From Phycisphaerae bacterium (GTDB taxonomy: Bacteria > Planctomycetota > Phycisphaerae > Tepidisphaerales > Tepidisphaeraceae), in contig JAICIO010000008.1 of NCBI GenBank assembly GCA_025924315.1, positions 22,143-86,142 of the forward strand: a stretch of 64,000 nt of DNA, read 5' to 3'. The notes beneath the pieces are model-generated. The model was not told where the DNA came from. It worked only from the letters and a program-made list of their open reading frames with translations, and searched no databases. Shown in pieces: positions 23,977-31,427 of the stretch (its first letter is position 1; each line of letters opens with the position of its first letter). The position numbers and the translations under genes were made by a program.

Positions 23977-25449
23977 ATGGCGAAGAATCCCAAGCCAATC
24001 CGCTCCGTCGCCTTTGTCAGCCTCGGCTGCCCCAAGAACCTCGTCGACAGTGAGCGCATGCTCGGCCTGCTCGCGCAGGATGGCCTCGCGATCACGCCGA
24101 ATGCGGATGAAGCCGACGCCATCGTGATCAACACGTGCGGATTTCTTGAGGCGTCGAAGACCGAATCGCTCGACGAGATCCGCCGGGCGATCGAGATGAA
24201 GAAGTCCGGCCACTGCCAGCGTGTGGTCGTCGCCGGGTGCCTCGTACAGCGACACAAAACGAAACTGCTGAACGACGTGCCGGAAGTCGATCGACTCGTC
24301 GGCGTGTTCGACCGCGAGCACATCGTCGAAGCCGTGCGCGGGAAACAAAACCCGCGGCAGGATCACGGGCACTTTCTGGGCAAGTACCACGATCTTTCCA
24401 AGGAATTAGTTGCCAGTTCTCAGTTGTCAGTGGTCAGTGGATTCAAAGAAACCAAGACGAACCGTCTTCCCGTCTTTGAAGACGATCGCGCTCGACTGCG
24501 TCTGACGCCCCGCCATTACGCGTACCTCCGCATGAGCGAAGGATGTAACCAGGGCTGCACGTTCTGCACGATCCCGTCTATTCGCGGGCTGATGCGGTCG
24601 AAGCCGATGGAGCAGATCCTCGCCGAAGCGAAAGAACTCGCCGCGGACGGTGCCGTCGAGCTCAACCTGATCGGCCAGGACACCACGAGCTACGGGACGG
24701 ACATTGGCTACGCTGCCGGACTCTCGGGCCTCCTTCGCACGCTGAACAAAGAGCTCAAAGACGTCCACTGGCTGCGGCTGATGTACGCATATCCGTCGTG
24801 CTTCACCGACGAGATGATCAAAACGATCGCGGACTCCGATCGCGTCGTGAAATACATCGACATGCCGCTGCAGCACATCAGCGATCAGATCCTGACCACG
24901 ATGCGCCGCCGCGTGACGCGTAAAGAGATCGAAACGCTGCTGACCAAGCTTCGCGAGTGGGTGCCCGGCATCGCGATCCGCACAACCTTCATCGCCGGCA
25001 CGCCCGGCGAAACGGATGCTCAGCACAACGAGCTCGTGCAGTTCGTGAGGGACTTTGGCTTCGACATGATGGGCGTCTTTCCCTACAGCCCCGAGCCCGG
25101 CACGCCGATGGCAAAGCTCGCGGATCAGATCCCCGACGACGTGAAACAACAGCGCGTCGAAGAGCTGATGTTCGCCCAGCAGGAAGTCGCGTTTGCCAAG
25201 GCCAAATCCATGGTCGGGAAATCAATCGACGTCCTGATCGACCGCCCCGCCGGTCGTGACGATGAAGATGGCTACGTCGGCCGGACGCAATCACAGGCGC
25301 CGGATATCGATTCCGTCGTCTTCCTTTCCGGCGAAGAGCTTCACCCCGGCCAACTCGTGAACGCGAAGGTCACCGATTACCAAGCCTACGACCTCGTCGC
25401 CGAAATCCCGAAGAAACGCTCGCGTGGGCTCAAAGTCCTTCGCGCTTAA
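23977..25449 (+). CDS. rimO: Ribosomal protein S12 methylthiotransferase
   Basis: 490 residues; family members are about 430-460. Radical SAM enzyme that methylthiolates Asp88 of ribosomal protein S12. N-terminal UPF0004 domain with the three auxiliary-cluster cysteines: VSLGCPKNLVDSERMLG (Cys18), VINTCGFLEASKTES and VVAGCLVQRHK. Radical SAM cluster EGCNQGCTFCTIPSIRG at Cys190, Cys194, Cys197. GQDTTSYG and YPSCFTDEMI further on; C-terminal TRAM domain with GKSIDVLIDRPAGRDDEDGY. Between the two domains residues about 140-165 are encoded by an intergenic-type minisatellite (see 24408-24440), which accounts for part of the extra length. Single gene with its own probable promoter. Confidence 0.95.
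   Translation: MAKNPKPIRSVAFVSLGCPKNLVDSERMLGLLAQDGLAITPNADEADAIVINTCGFLEASKTESLDEIRRAIEMKKSGHCQRVVVAGCLVQRHKTKLLNDVPEVDRLVGVFDREHIVEAVRGKQNPRQDHGHFLGKYHDLSKELVASSQLSVVSGFKETKTNRLPVFEDDRARLRLTPRHYAYLRMSEGCNQGCTFCTIPSIRGLMRSKPMEQILAEAKELAADGAVELNLIGQDTTSYGTDIGYAAGLSGLLRTLNKELKDVHWLRLMYAYPSCFTDEMIKTIADSDRVVKYIDMPLQHISDQILTTMRRRVTRKEIETLLTKLREWVPGIAIRTTFIAGTPGETDAQHNELVQFVRDFGFDMMGVFPYSPEPGTPMAKLADQIPDDVKQQRVEELMFAQQEVAFAKAKSMVGKSIDVLIDRPAGRDDEDGYVGRTQSQAPDIDSVVFLSGEELHPGQLVNAKVTDYQAYDLVAEIPKKRSRGLKVLRA
24408..24440. repeat. CAGTTGTCAGTGGTCAGT-type minisatellite inside rimO
   Basis: Four imperfect units built on (C)AGTTGTCAGTGGTCAGTG lie in frame in rimO and encode SSQLSVVSG. Units of this kind normally occur between genes in planctomycetes, cyanobacteria and others (general knowledge). 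The insertion point is the linker between the UPF0004 and radical SAM domains. Confidence 0.75.
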
Positions 25450-25750
25450 GCTTCCCCCACCGCGCAACAACTCGCTGAACGCCTGCCATAAGTCCTTTAC
25501 CCGTCTAAGCTCCTTTCGGGCGAAAAATTATTCTGTTGCGCCCTGTTGCGCCACGTTGCGCGCCACACGGGAAGATCACGATGATCTTCCCTGCATTCTC
25601 TGGCGGTGTTGCGCGATTTGGCCTCGATTCGCGCAGCGCGAAACACGTAACTTTCGGCGGCGGCAGGAGATGATTTTTTTGAATCGTCGATTTTTTCTCT
25701 TTCGCCCGTTGCGCGATTTTTGCGGCGAAACGCCGTCTTTCGTTGTACTT
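25450..25750. other. Non-coding gap with phased GTTGCG repeats and a hairpin
   Basis: No gene is seen. Three GTTGCG units recur at exact 10-base spacing (25535, 25545, 25555), with further GTTGCGCG copies near 25609 and 25709. A perfect hairpin (GGGAAGATC, loop ACGAT, GATCTTCCC) lies at 25569-25591 and may end the rimO transcript, although no T tract follows. Confidence 0.45.
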
Positions 25751-25800
25751 GCAGGGTCCGCTCGAAAAGGAAATAACCGGTCCGCTGAAGCGGACCCTGC
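25751..25800. repeat. REP/BIME-like pair, GGTCCGC variant, left arm truncated
   Basis: The right arm is complete (GGTCCGC-TGAA-GCGGACC then CTGC). The left arm begins GCAGGGTCCGCT and then breaks off, so half of its stem-loop is lost. The outer tetranucleotide is GCAG/CTGC instead of GTAG/CTAC and has changed on both arms together. Confidence 0.75.
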
Positions 25801-25820
25801 AAAATGCGACGGGCGCCGGT

Positions 25821-26348
25821 TCACTCCACCTGATTCGCTTCGAACAATTCGCGGACCTGCTGCGTGCGGAAGAGAATCAGCATCAGCACCGGAAGGATGA
25901 GCACGCGCATCTCGGCGCCGATTTGGGGGAGCAGCTTCAGCATCGCATAGGCGAAGCGTTCGAGGCTGGAGTCTCCGCCGGCGTGGGTGCCGGTGGAGAT
26001 CGCGAGGATGATTCCTGCGGCGCCGAGCAGCAATCGAAGCCACGACCACAGCACCAACCCCCGCAGCGCCCACATTCGAAATCGCAACGCGGCGATCGAG
26101 CAGCTCAGCAGCAGGAACGCCAGGACCGAACTGATCGCGACGCAAAGTGTGAACATCGCCGCCGAATCGCGCTCGCCGAACACGAAGAAGATCGACACGT
26201 TGTAGAACCGCGTGTGGTAGTCGGTCGCGAGCGAGATGAAGCCGAGGACGATGCCGAAGATCAGGATCGCCCGAACCGCGCGCGACCAGGGATGCGATCG
26301 CGACTCGTAATACTCAATGGCTTGAACGGGGAGAGCGGCTTGCGACAT
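25821..26348 (-). CDS. Four-helix integral membrane protein, unknown function
   Basis: 175 residues from the ATG at 26348, preceded by GGGAG at 26353-26357; an upstream GTG/ATG region to 26399 is open but overlaps the pgsA promoter area. About four transmembrane helices: IFGIVLGFISLATDY near 30-45, MFTLCVAISSVLAFLLLSC near 66-85, LVLWSWLRLLLGAAGIILAI near 97-117 and MRVLILPVLMLILF near 145-160. N-terminus SQAALPVQAIEYYESRSHPW is soluble. I do not recognise a family; planctomycetes have many such small membrane proteins. Divergent from pgsA. Confidence 0.6.
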   Translation of the reverse strand: MSQAALPVQAIEYYESRSHPWSRAVRAILIFGIVLGFISLATDYHTRFYNVSIFFVFGERDSAAMFTLCVAISSVLAFLLLSCSIAALRFRMWALRGLVLWSWLRLLLGAAGIILAISTGTHAGGDSSLERFAYAMLKLLPQIGAEMRVLILPVLMLILFRTQQVRELFEANQVE

Positions 26349-26440
26349 GGTGACTCCCGTGCTGGACGGACGACCGGCAGACGTGTTTGCACTGACCATT
26401 GGACCACAGCGCGGCCATGCTTACAATCCCCGCCTGTCGT

Positions 26441-27103
26441 ATGTTCAGCCACGTTCCCAACATCCTGACCGGCGGGCGAATGGTGCTCGCCGTCGTCTTT
26501 TTTGTCCTGCTTTCCTGGTACCAGTACGAGGGCCGTGGCGATCCATTCCTGCTCGCGAGCGCCTTCGTCGTGTATGTCGTAGCGCTGGTGACGGACTTTC
26601 TCGATGGCTATCTGGCCCGGCGGTGGAAGGTCGAAGGCGCCTTCGGCCGCGTGGTGGATCCGCTGGTCGATAAGGTGCTCGTGCTGGGCGCGTTCATCTT
26701 CTTTGCCGGCAAGAATTTCATCATGCCCGGCACGGTCGCGAACGTCGGCGATCCGCACATGGTCGGCCACCCGATCACTGGCGTGGTGCCGGCGATGGTC
26801 GTCATCATGCTCGCGCGCGAGCTGCTCGTGACGAGCCTCCGTGGATCGAGCGAAGCGTCCGGCCACAGCTTCGGCGCCGCCATGAGCGGCAAGCTGAAGA
26901 TGGGTTTTCAGTCCGGCACGATTCTCGTCATTCTCGTCTACGTCAACTTCTACAACGATCTCTTTTCGCACGGCTACGAGCGCGGCGCGCGTTACTTCCG
27001 CGACTTCTGCATCTGGGGAACGATCATCATCACCGTCATCAGCGGATTCCAGTACATTCAAAAAGCCGTCGCGCTCTACCGGGGACCGCAATCGGTCACA
27101 TAA
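26441..27103 (+). CDS. pgsA: CDP-diacylglycerol-glycerol-3-phosphate 3-phosphatidyltransferase
   Basis: 220 residues from the ATG at 26441 (MFSHVPNILTGGRM); a second ATG at 26417 is also in frame. Makes phosphatidylglycerophosphate, the precursor of phosphatidylglycerol and cardiolipin. The CDP-alcohol phosphotransferase motif D-G-x2-A-R-x8-G-x3-D-x3-D is exact in DFLDGYLARRWKVEGAFGRV-VDPLVDK. N-terminal PNILTGGRM is typical of PgsA. Five to six transmembrane helices. First gene of a plus-strand run with uppP 18 bases downstream. Confidence 0.92.
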   Translation: MFSHVPNILTGGRMVLAVVFFVLLSWYQYEGRGDPFLLASAFVVYVVALVTDFLDGYLARRWKVEGAFGRVVDPLVDKVLVLGAFIFFAGKNFIMPGTVANVGDPHMVGHPITGVVPAMVVIMLARELLVTSLRGSSEASGHSFGAAMSGKLKMGFQSGTILVILVYVNFYNDLFSHGYERGARYFRDFCIWGTIIITVISGFQYIQKAVALYRGPQSVT

Positions 27104-27121
27104 CACAGCGGAGGATCCGCT

Positions 27122-28024
27122 TTGCTCGATCTCTTGCGGGCCATCGTGCTCGGAATCGTCGAAGGCATCACGGAGTTTTTGCCCATCAGCTCGACCGGCC
27201 ATCTGGTGCTGTTCGAGCACTGGATGGGCATTTCGCTGAAGGACGACACCTCGTTCTGGTACGCCTTCACGATCTTCATCCAGATCGGCGCGATCTTCGC
27301 GGTGATCGTTTTCTTCCGCGAAAAACTGCTCTCGATGCTGATGCCGGGAAGGCGCGTCGTCGCATCGACGCCGCTGGAGATCTCCGCGGCTGCGGGAATC
27401 AAATCAACCATCGCGGTGAGCGCGCCCGCCAGTGGCGAGATTCGGCCGGGGCCAATTCCCGCGATCATTATCGGAACAATCCCCGTGCTCGTGATTGGTT
27501 ATCTCGCGCAGAAGGTCGTGGCGGCGCATCTCGAGAATGCAGGCGTCATCGCGGCGACGCTCGGCATCGGCGGGGTCATCATGATTGTCATCGAGATGGT
27601 GACCGCCGGCTCCGAAACGGACAAGATCGAAGACATTACGCTTCGGCAAGCGATCATCATCGGCTGCGCGCAGGTTCTTGCAGCGGTGTTTCCGGGCACA
27701 TCGCGCTCGGCGGCCACGATCATGGGCGGAATGCTCGTCGGCCTCTCGCGCAAGGCCGCGGCCGAGTTCAGCTTTTTCCTTGCGATCCCCGCGATGTTCG
27801 CCGCGTGCGGATATTCATTGCTCAAGCTCGTCATGCATCATCGCGAGGTGCTCACGCTGCAGAACATACTGTTATTGACCGCCGGCACGCTTGTGTCGTA
27901 TCTCGTCGCATGGCTCGTGATCGCGTCGTTCATGCACTACATTCGCCGCTACACCTTCATTCCGTTCGGGATTTATCGGATCATTCTCAGCGCATTCGTG
28001 CTCTATTTTCTCCTGAAGAAATGA
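27122..28024 (+). CDS. uppP: Undecaprenyl-diphosphatase (BacA/UppP)
   Basis: 300 residues from a TTG start, supported by GGAGG 7 bases upstream. Dephosphorylates undecaprenyl pyrophosphate to recycle the lipid carrier for peptidoglycan and other wall polymers; bacitracin target bypass. Hallmark active-site segments: GIVEGITEFLPISSTGHLVL at 11-30 and PGTSRSAATIMGGMLVGLSR near 197-216 with the catalytic Arg and Ser/His set, followed by AAAEFSFFLAIPAM. About eight transmembrane helices. Eighteen bases after pgsA, likely co-transcribed: both serve the envelope. Confidence 0.95.
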   Translation: MLDLLRAIVLGIVEGITEFLPISSTGHLVLFEHWMGISLKDDTSFWYAFTIFIQIGAIFAVIVFFREKLLSMLMPGRRVVASTPLEISAAAGIKSTIAVSAPASGEIRPGPIPAIIIGTIPVLVIGYLAQKVVAAHLENAGVIAATLGIGGVIMIVIEMVTAGSETDKIEDITLRQAIIIGCAQVLAAVFPGTSRSAATIMGGMLVGLSRKAAAEFSFFLAIPAMFAACGYSLLKLVMHHREVLTLQNILLLTAGTLVSYLVAWLVIASFMHYIRRYTFIPFGIYRIILSAFVLYFLLKK

Positions 28025-28097
28025 GCCGCTCTTCGATTGAGATATCGCCCCGAGGCGATAGAATTGCGCGGGCGGCGCACGTCCATCGGGAGATTCC

Positions 28098-29186
28098 ATG
28101 ATTCTTCATATTCTCCGAGCACTGTTCGTGCTGTTGATGGCGGCGGTCGGCTACTTCGGCATCTCGCTGGGCCTCAATCCCTTCACCACCTGGCCGATCA
28201 CGATCTCGCTGGCGGTGCTGATCGTTTGCATCGACATCCTCGCGCCGCGGCGAAAAGTGGTGATTTTTTCGGGCACTTTTCTTGGAATCATCGTCGGTCT
28301 GGTCGCAGCGTATGCGCTGAGCTTCGTGGTCGCGTTCGCAGCAGATCAGTGGCTCGCGAAATACATGAACATCCCGCGCGACGACGCGGTGCGATTCATG
28401 AACGTGATGGTCGGCTGCATCTGCTCGTTCTTTGCGATCAGCTTTATCCTGCAGACCAAGGACGATTTCCGGTTCATCATTCCATACGTCGAATTCGCGA
28501 AAAAAACCAAAGGCGCTCGGCCGATTTTGCTCGATACGAGCGTGCTGATCGACGGGCGAATCAGCGACATCGCCGCGACGGGGATTCTCGAAACGCAGCT
28601 CGTCGTCCCGCGATTTGTTCTGCTCGAATTGCAGGCGATCGCCGACAGTCCCGACAAATTGAAGCGCGCGCGCGGCCGGCGCGGGCTCGACATGCTTCAG
28701 AAGATGAAGGAGAACGGCCGCACCGACATTATCCAATACGATTCATCCGCTCAGGATGACAGCAACATCAGTGACGTCGACGAAAAGCTGCTGCAACTGG
28801 CCATCAGCATGAGCGCGCGCGTGCTGACAAATGATTTCAACCTGAATAAAGTCGCGCAGCTCCGGGGTGTCGATGTCATCAACATCAACGACCTCGCCAA
28901 TGCGATGCGGCCGAACGTGCTGCCGGGCGAGAAGATGATCGTGCGACTGCTCAAGCCCGGCGATCAACCCGACCAGGGCGTCGGCTTCCTCGACGACGGC
29001 ACGATGGTGGTCGTCGAACAGGGTCGCGGGCATCTCAACGAAGAGATCGAGTTTCTCGTCACGAACACGCGGCAGACGAGCGCCGGCCGGATGATCTTCG
29101 GCCGACTGAGCAACAACGAAAACGGCGGCGGGCGTCGCGCGCCCGCGCCGCAACAACGCCGCGACGAATCGCGTGCTTCTTCGTAA
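28098..29186 (+). CDS. PIN-TRAM domain membrane protein (YacL-like)
   Basis: 362 residues. Four transmembrane helices in about the first 110 residues, then a PIN nuclease domain starting at ILLDTSVLIDGRISDIAATG near 150-170, with acidic residues LDTS, ELQAI, and the last Asp region MSARVLTNDFNLNKVAQLRG, and a TRAM RNA-binding domain (PGEKMIVRLLKPGDQPDQGV, GFLDDGTMVVVEQG) before a Pro/Arg/Gln-rich tail. The four TM + PIN + TRAM order is that of Bacillus YacL, which in many bacteria sits next to ispD as here. The exact RNA target is unknown. Overlaps slightly with an alternative ispD start. Confidence 0.9.
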   Translation: MILHILRALFVLLMAAVGYFGISLGLNPFTTWPITISLAVLIVCIDILAPRRKVVIFSGTFLGIIVGLVAAYALSFVVAFAADQWLAKYMNIPRDDAVRFMNVMVGCICSFFAISFILQTKDDFRFIIPYVEFAKKTKGARPILLDTSVLIDGRISDIAATGILETQLVVPRFVLLELQAIADSPDKLKRARGRRGLDMLQKMKENGRTDIIQYDSSAQDDSNISDVDEKLLQLAISMSARVLTNDFNLNKVAQLRGVDVININDLANAMRPNVLPGEKMIVRLLKPGDQPDQGVGFLDDGTMVVVEQGRGHLNEEIEFLVTNTRQTSAGRMIFGRLSNNENGGGRRAPAPQQRRDESRASS

Positions 29187-29193
29187 AGACCGC

Positions 29194-29862
29194 ATGACCC
29201 CGCGCTTCGCCGTCATCCTTCCCGCCGCCGGTCAATCCGCAAGATTCGGTCGTGATAAGCTGCAAGAGCAACTTAACGGTCGCACTGTTCTTCAAAGATC
29301 GCTCGACGCATTCACACATCGAAAGGATGTCGCCCAAATCGTCCTCGCAACATCCACGGCCGCCCAAAGCGAAGCGCCGGGCGGCATCGATGCTCGCATC
29401 GCCCAATGCACTGGTGGAAACTGTCGCGCGCAAACAGTGTTGAATGCCCTTAGCGCCGTGGATGTCTCGATCGAGTGGATCGCCGTCCACGACGCGGCCC
29501 GTCCGCTCATCTCGCAACAGCTGATTGACCGAACATTGGAGGCCGCGATCGAACACGGCGCCGCCGTACCCGCAATGCCCGTTCATCTCACGATCAAACA
29601 AGCGACCGGCCCGCTTCCCGCGCGCGTGCAGCGAACAATTCCGCGGCACGAACTCTGGTCGATGCAAACGCCGCAGATCGCGCGGCGGGCGGCGTTGCTC
29701 GACGCATTCGAACGCTGCCCGATTCCGCTCGAGCAGGTGACGGACGACATGCAGGTACTCGAGCTCGCGGGACAGGAAGTGTGGCTCGTGCACGGCGAAG
29801 AACAGAACTTGAAGATCACAACGCCGCTCGATCTCAAACTGGCGCGCCTTCTGTCTTCGTAG
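29194..29862 (+). CDS. ispD: 2-C-methyl-D-erythritol 4-phosphate cytidylyltransferase
   Basis: 222 residues from the ATG at 29194; a GTG at 29173 would overlap the upstream gene. MEP pathway step forming CDP-methylerythritol. CTP-binding N-terminus AVILPAAGQSARFGRDKLQE at 5-24 (Arg and Lys of the pyrophosphorylase motif), AVHDAARPLIS near 98-108, VPAMPVHLTIKQA, RTIPRHELWSMQTPQIAR near 142-160 and VTDDMQVLELAGQEVWLVHG. Seven bases after the PIN-TRAM gene, hence probably the same transcript. A REP pair follows it directly. Confidence 0.95.
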   Translation: MTPRFAVILPAAGQSARFGRDKLQEQLNGRTVLQRSLDAFTHRKDVAQIVLATSTAAQSEAPGGIDARIAQCTGGNCRAQTVLNALSAVDVSIEWIAVHDAARPLISQQLIDRTLEAAIEHGAAVPAMPVHLTIKQATGPLPARVQRTIPRHELWSMQTPQIARRAALLDAFERCPIPLEQVTDDMQVLELAGQEVWLVHGEEQNLKITTPLDLKLARLLSS

Positions 29863-29924
29863 CACGGGCAACTTGCCTGTGCCCGCTTCGCGTGGCGACT
29901 GCCCGGGCTGGTAGCCCGTGCTAC
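29859..29924. repeat. REP/BIME-like pair, GTAGCACGGG variant
   Basis: Left arm GTAG + GCACGGGCAACTTGCCTGTGC, right arm the inverted copy ending GTAGCCCGTGCTAC. It starts inside the ispD stop codon and fills the gap to the next gene. The lead GTAG is as in the GGTCCGC family although the stem sequence is unrelated. Confidence 0.8.
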
Positions 29925-29934
29925 GAGAAAACAA

Positions 29935-30435
29935 ATGATCCCGCTTTTCATCGGTATTACGCTCGTGAACCTCATCGCCCTCGCCGCGACCTGCGCGTTA
30001 GGGTACGCGGTCCATGCAGGCCACGATCTCGGCCCGTACCACCAGCTCGCCGGCGTGCTCGCGACACTCACGTGTTGTGCGACGCACTGCATCGTCTTCA
30101 CGTACTTCATCGCCACCGCGAAGTGGTTGCAGCATGCGATCTCGGTGAAGCAACTCGATCCCGCGCTCGCGGATCCGACGCGATCGTTCAAGAAGCAGGC
30201 ATTCCCGGCCGCTCTGATCGCGATGGTGGCGACGTTTATGGCCGCTGTGAGTGGTGCGATCACCTTCAGCTATCGAATCGCTCCAATCACGCATCACGCG
30301 ATCGCGATCGCTGCGCTTCTCATCAACCTGCTGGTGGCGCTGGTTGAATATCGTGCGATCACACAGAACGGCCGCCTCATTGACGATGTGCTGAGAAGAA
30401 TCGGAAGTGCGACGACGCCGGCGACAATCGTTTGA
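29935..30435 (+). CDS. Four-helix membrane protein, unknown function
   Basis: 166 residues with four predicted transmembrane helices: about 3-23, 38-60 (LAGVLATLTCCATHCIVFTY), 90-112 (FPAALIAMVATFMAAVSGAI) and 122-140 (AIAIAALLINLLVALVEY). Between helices two and three is a soluble loop (AKWLQHAISVKQLDPALADP). His and Cys residues in helix two (CCATHC) and the late THHAIAI could bind haem or metal, but I do not recognise the family. Follows ispD and a REP element; precedes the tRNA gene. Confidence 0.62.
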   Translation: MIPLFIGITLVNLIALAATCALGYAVHAGHDLGPYHQLAGVLATLTCCATHCIVFTYFIATAKWLQHAISVKQLDPALADPTRSFKKQAFPAALIAMVATFMAAVSGAITFSYRIAPITHHAIAIAALLINLLVALVEYRAITQNGRLIDDVLRRIGSATTPATIV

Positions 30436-30470
30436 CGCTGCTACGATTGCGGGTCAAGATGCCCGCACGA

Positions 30471-30553
30471 GCCCCCGTGGCGGAACGGCAGACGCTTCGG
30501 ACTTAAAATCCGATGACCGCAAGGTCGTGCGGGTTCGATTCCCGCCGGGGGCA
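30471..30553 (+). tRNA. tRNA-Leu (anticodon TAA)
   Basis: 83 nucleotides without a CCA tail. Acceptor stem GCCCCCG pairs with CGGGGGC; D-arm GGCGGAACGGCAGACGC; anticodon stem CGGAC/GTCCG-like with loop CTTAAAA giving anticodon TAA; long class II variable arm TGACCGCAAGGTCGT; T-arm GCGGGTTCGATTCCCGC. Discriminator A. The long variable arm fits leucine (class II). Confidence 0.93.
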
Positions 30554-30565
30554 GTTGGCTCTCTG

Positions 30566-30631
30566 TTTAGCCGCGAGCCTGCTCGCGGGTTTTCGTCGTG
30601 GAGAAACAGCGCGAGCAAGCTCGCGGCTAAA
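30566..30631. repeat. REP/BIME-like pair, TTTAGCCGCGAG variant
   Basis: Left arm TTTAGC + CGCGAGCCTGCTCGCG, right arm inverted CGCGAGCAAGCTCGCG + GCTAAA. It lies just after the tRNA gene. It shares its TTTAGC lead and the GCxxGC loop style with the element at 41323-41399. Confidence 0.82.
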
Positions 30632-30643
30632 CGCGGATGCAGG

Positions 30644-31285
30644 TTACTTCACTTCGTCTGAGTGCTGCCGATCGCGGAGCCGTCGCGCGGGAACACCGAC
30701 ATACAACCCATACGGCTCCGTGTCTTTCGTCACGACGGCGTTCGCGCCGATGATGCAGCCTTTGGCGATCTTCGTGTTGGCGGTAATCGTCACGTTCGCG
30801 CACGTCCACACGTCCTCAACGAGCGTGATCGGTCCGCTGCACGCGGGGACCAGGCACATCGGCTTGTCGCCGCGAATGACCGGGTCGTGCCCCACCGTCG
30901 CGAAGACGGTGTGGGCGGCGATGTTGCAGTACGGGCCGATCTTCAGTCCCCCCCAGCCATACAAGATGCAGTTCGGCGCGAAGTGCGTGTGGTGGCCGAT
31001 CTCGACAAAGCTTTTCGCGTCACCGAGCGAGATGTATTGGCCGGGGAAGAAATCGACATTGTCTTCGATGATGAATCGCCCCGCGCGGCCCTGGATGAAG
31101 CAATTCGGATAGAAGGTAACGTTCGATCCGATCTTGCACACAACGGCGGCGTCCTGCATGTAAAACCCGCGACGAAAGTCGACGTTGTCGCCGACTTCCA
31201 TCACTTCCGGATGCTCGATGTAAACGTTGTCATCGATCCGGACGTTCTGTCCGCAGGATTTGAAGCGAGCGCGATAGTCTTCCAT
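30644..31285 (-). CDS. Left-handed beta-helix acyltransferase (maltose O-acetyltransferase-like)
   Basis: 213 residues from the ATG at 31285 (MEDYRARFKSCGQNVRIDDN); a longer frame to 31321 would read through the flanking inverted repeat and is less likely. Hexapeptide repeats ([LIV]-G-x4) run through most of the length, for example VMEVGDNVDFRRG, CKIGSNVTFYPN, IIEDNVDFFPGQYISLG, LKIGPYCNIAAHTV, and the C-terminal GCIIGANAVVTKDTEPYGLY-VGVPARRL, which is typical of LbH O-acetyltransferases. Transfers an acetyl or acyl group from CoA to a sugar, lipid or exopolysaccharide; the acceptor is unknown. Downstream of the MFS gene across an inverted repeat. Confidence 0.87.
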   Translation of the reverse strand: MEDYRARFKSCGQNVRIDDNVYIEHPEVMEVGDNVDFRRGFYMQDAAVVCKIGSNVTFYPNCFIQGRAGRFIIEDNVDFFPGQYISLGDAKSFVEIGHHTHFAPNCILYGWGGLKIGPYCNIAAHTVFATVGHDPVIRGDKPMCLVPACSGPITLVEDVWTCANVTITANTKIAKGCIIGANAVVTKDTEPYGLYVGVPARRLRDRQHSDEVK

Positions 31286-31296
31286 CGGATTGATTA

Positions 31297-31427
31297 AACC
31301 GCCAAGACGCCAGGACGCCAAGGAGGAGGAGAATAGAGAGTGGAGGATGGAGCGTAGAACTGTGCGCCATCCTCCATCTTCTATTCTCCAACCTCGAATT
31401 CCTTGGCGTCTTGGAGTCTTGGCGGTT
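31297..31427. repeat. Long inverted repeat, CCGCCAAGACGCCA arms
   Basis: Outer arms at 31297-31323 and 31401-31427 (AACCGCCAAGAC and ACGCCAAGG with its complement; 25 of 27 positions pair). Inner arms at about 31322-31350 and 31368-31390 (GGAGAATAGA...GGATGG with its complement) extend it. The right part is coding: it forms the last ~16 codons of the MFS gene. A lone arm of the same family lies at 44051-44075. Confidence 0.8.
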
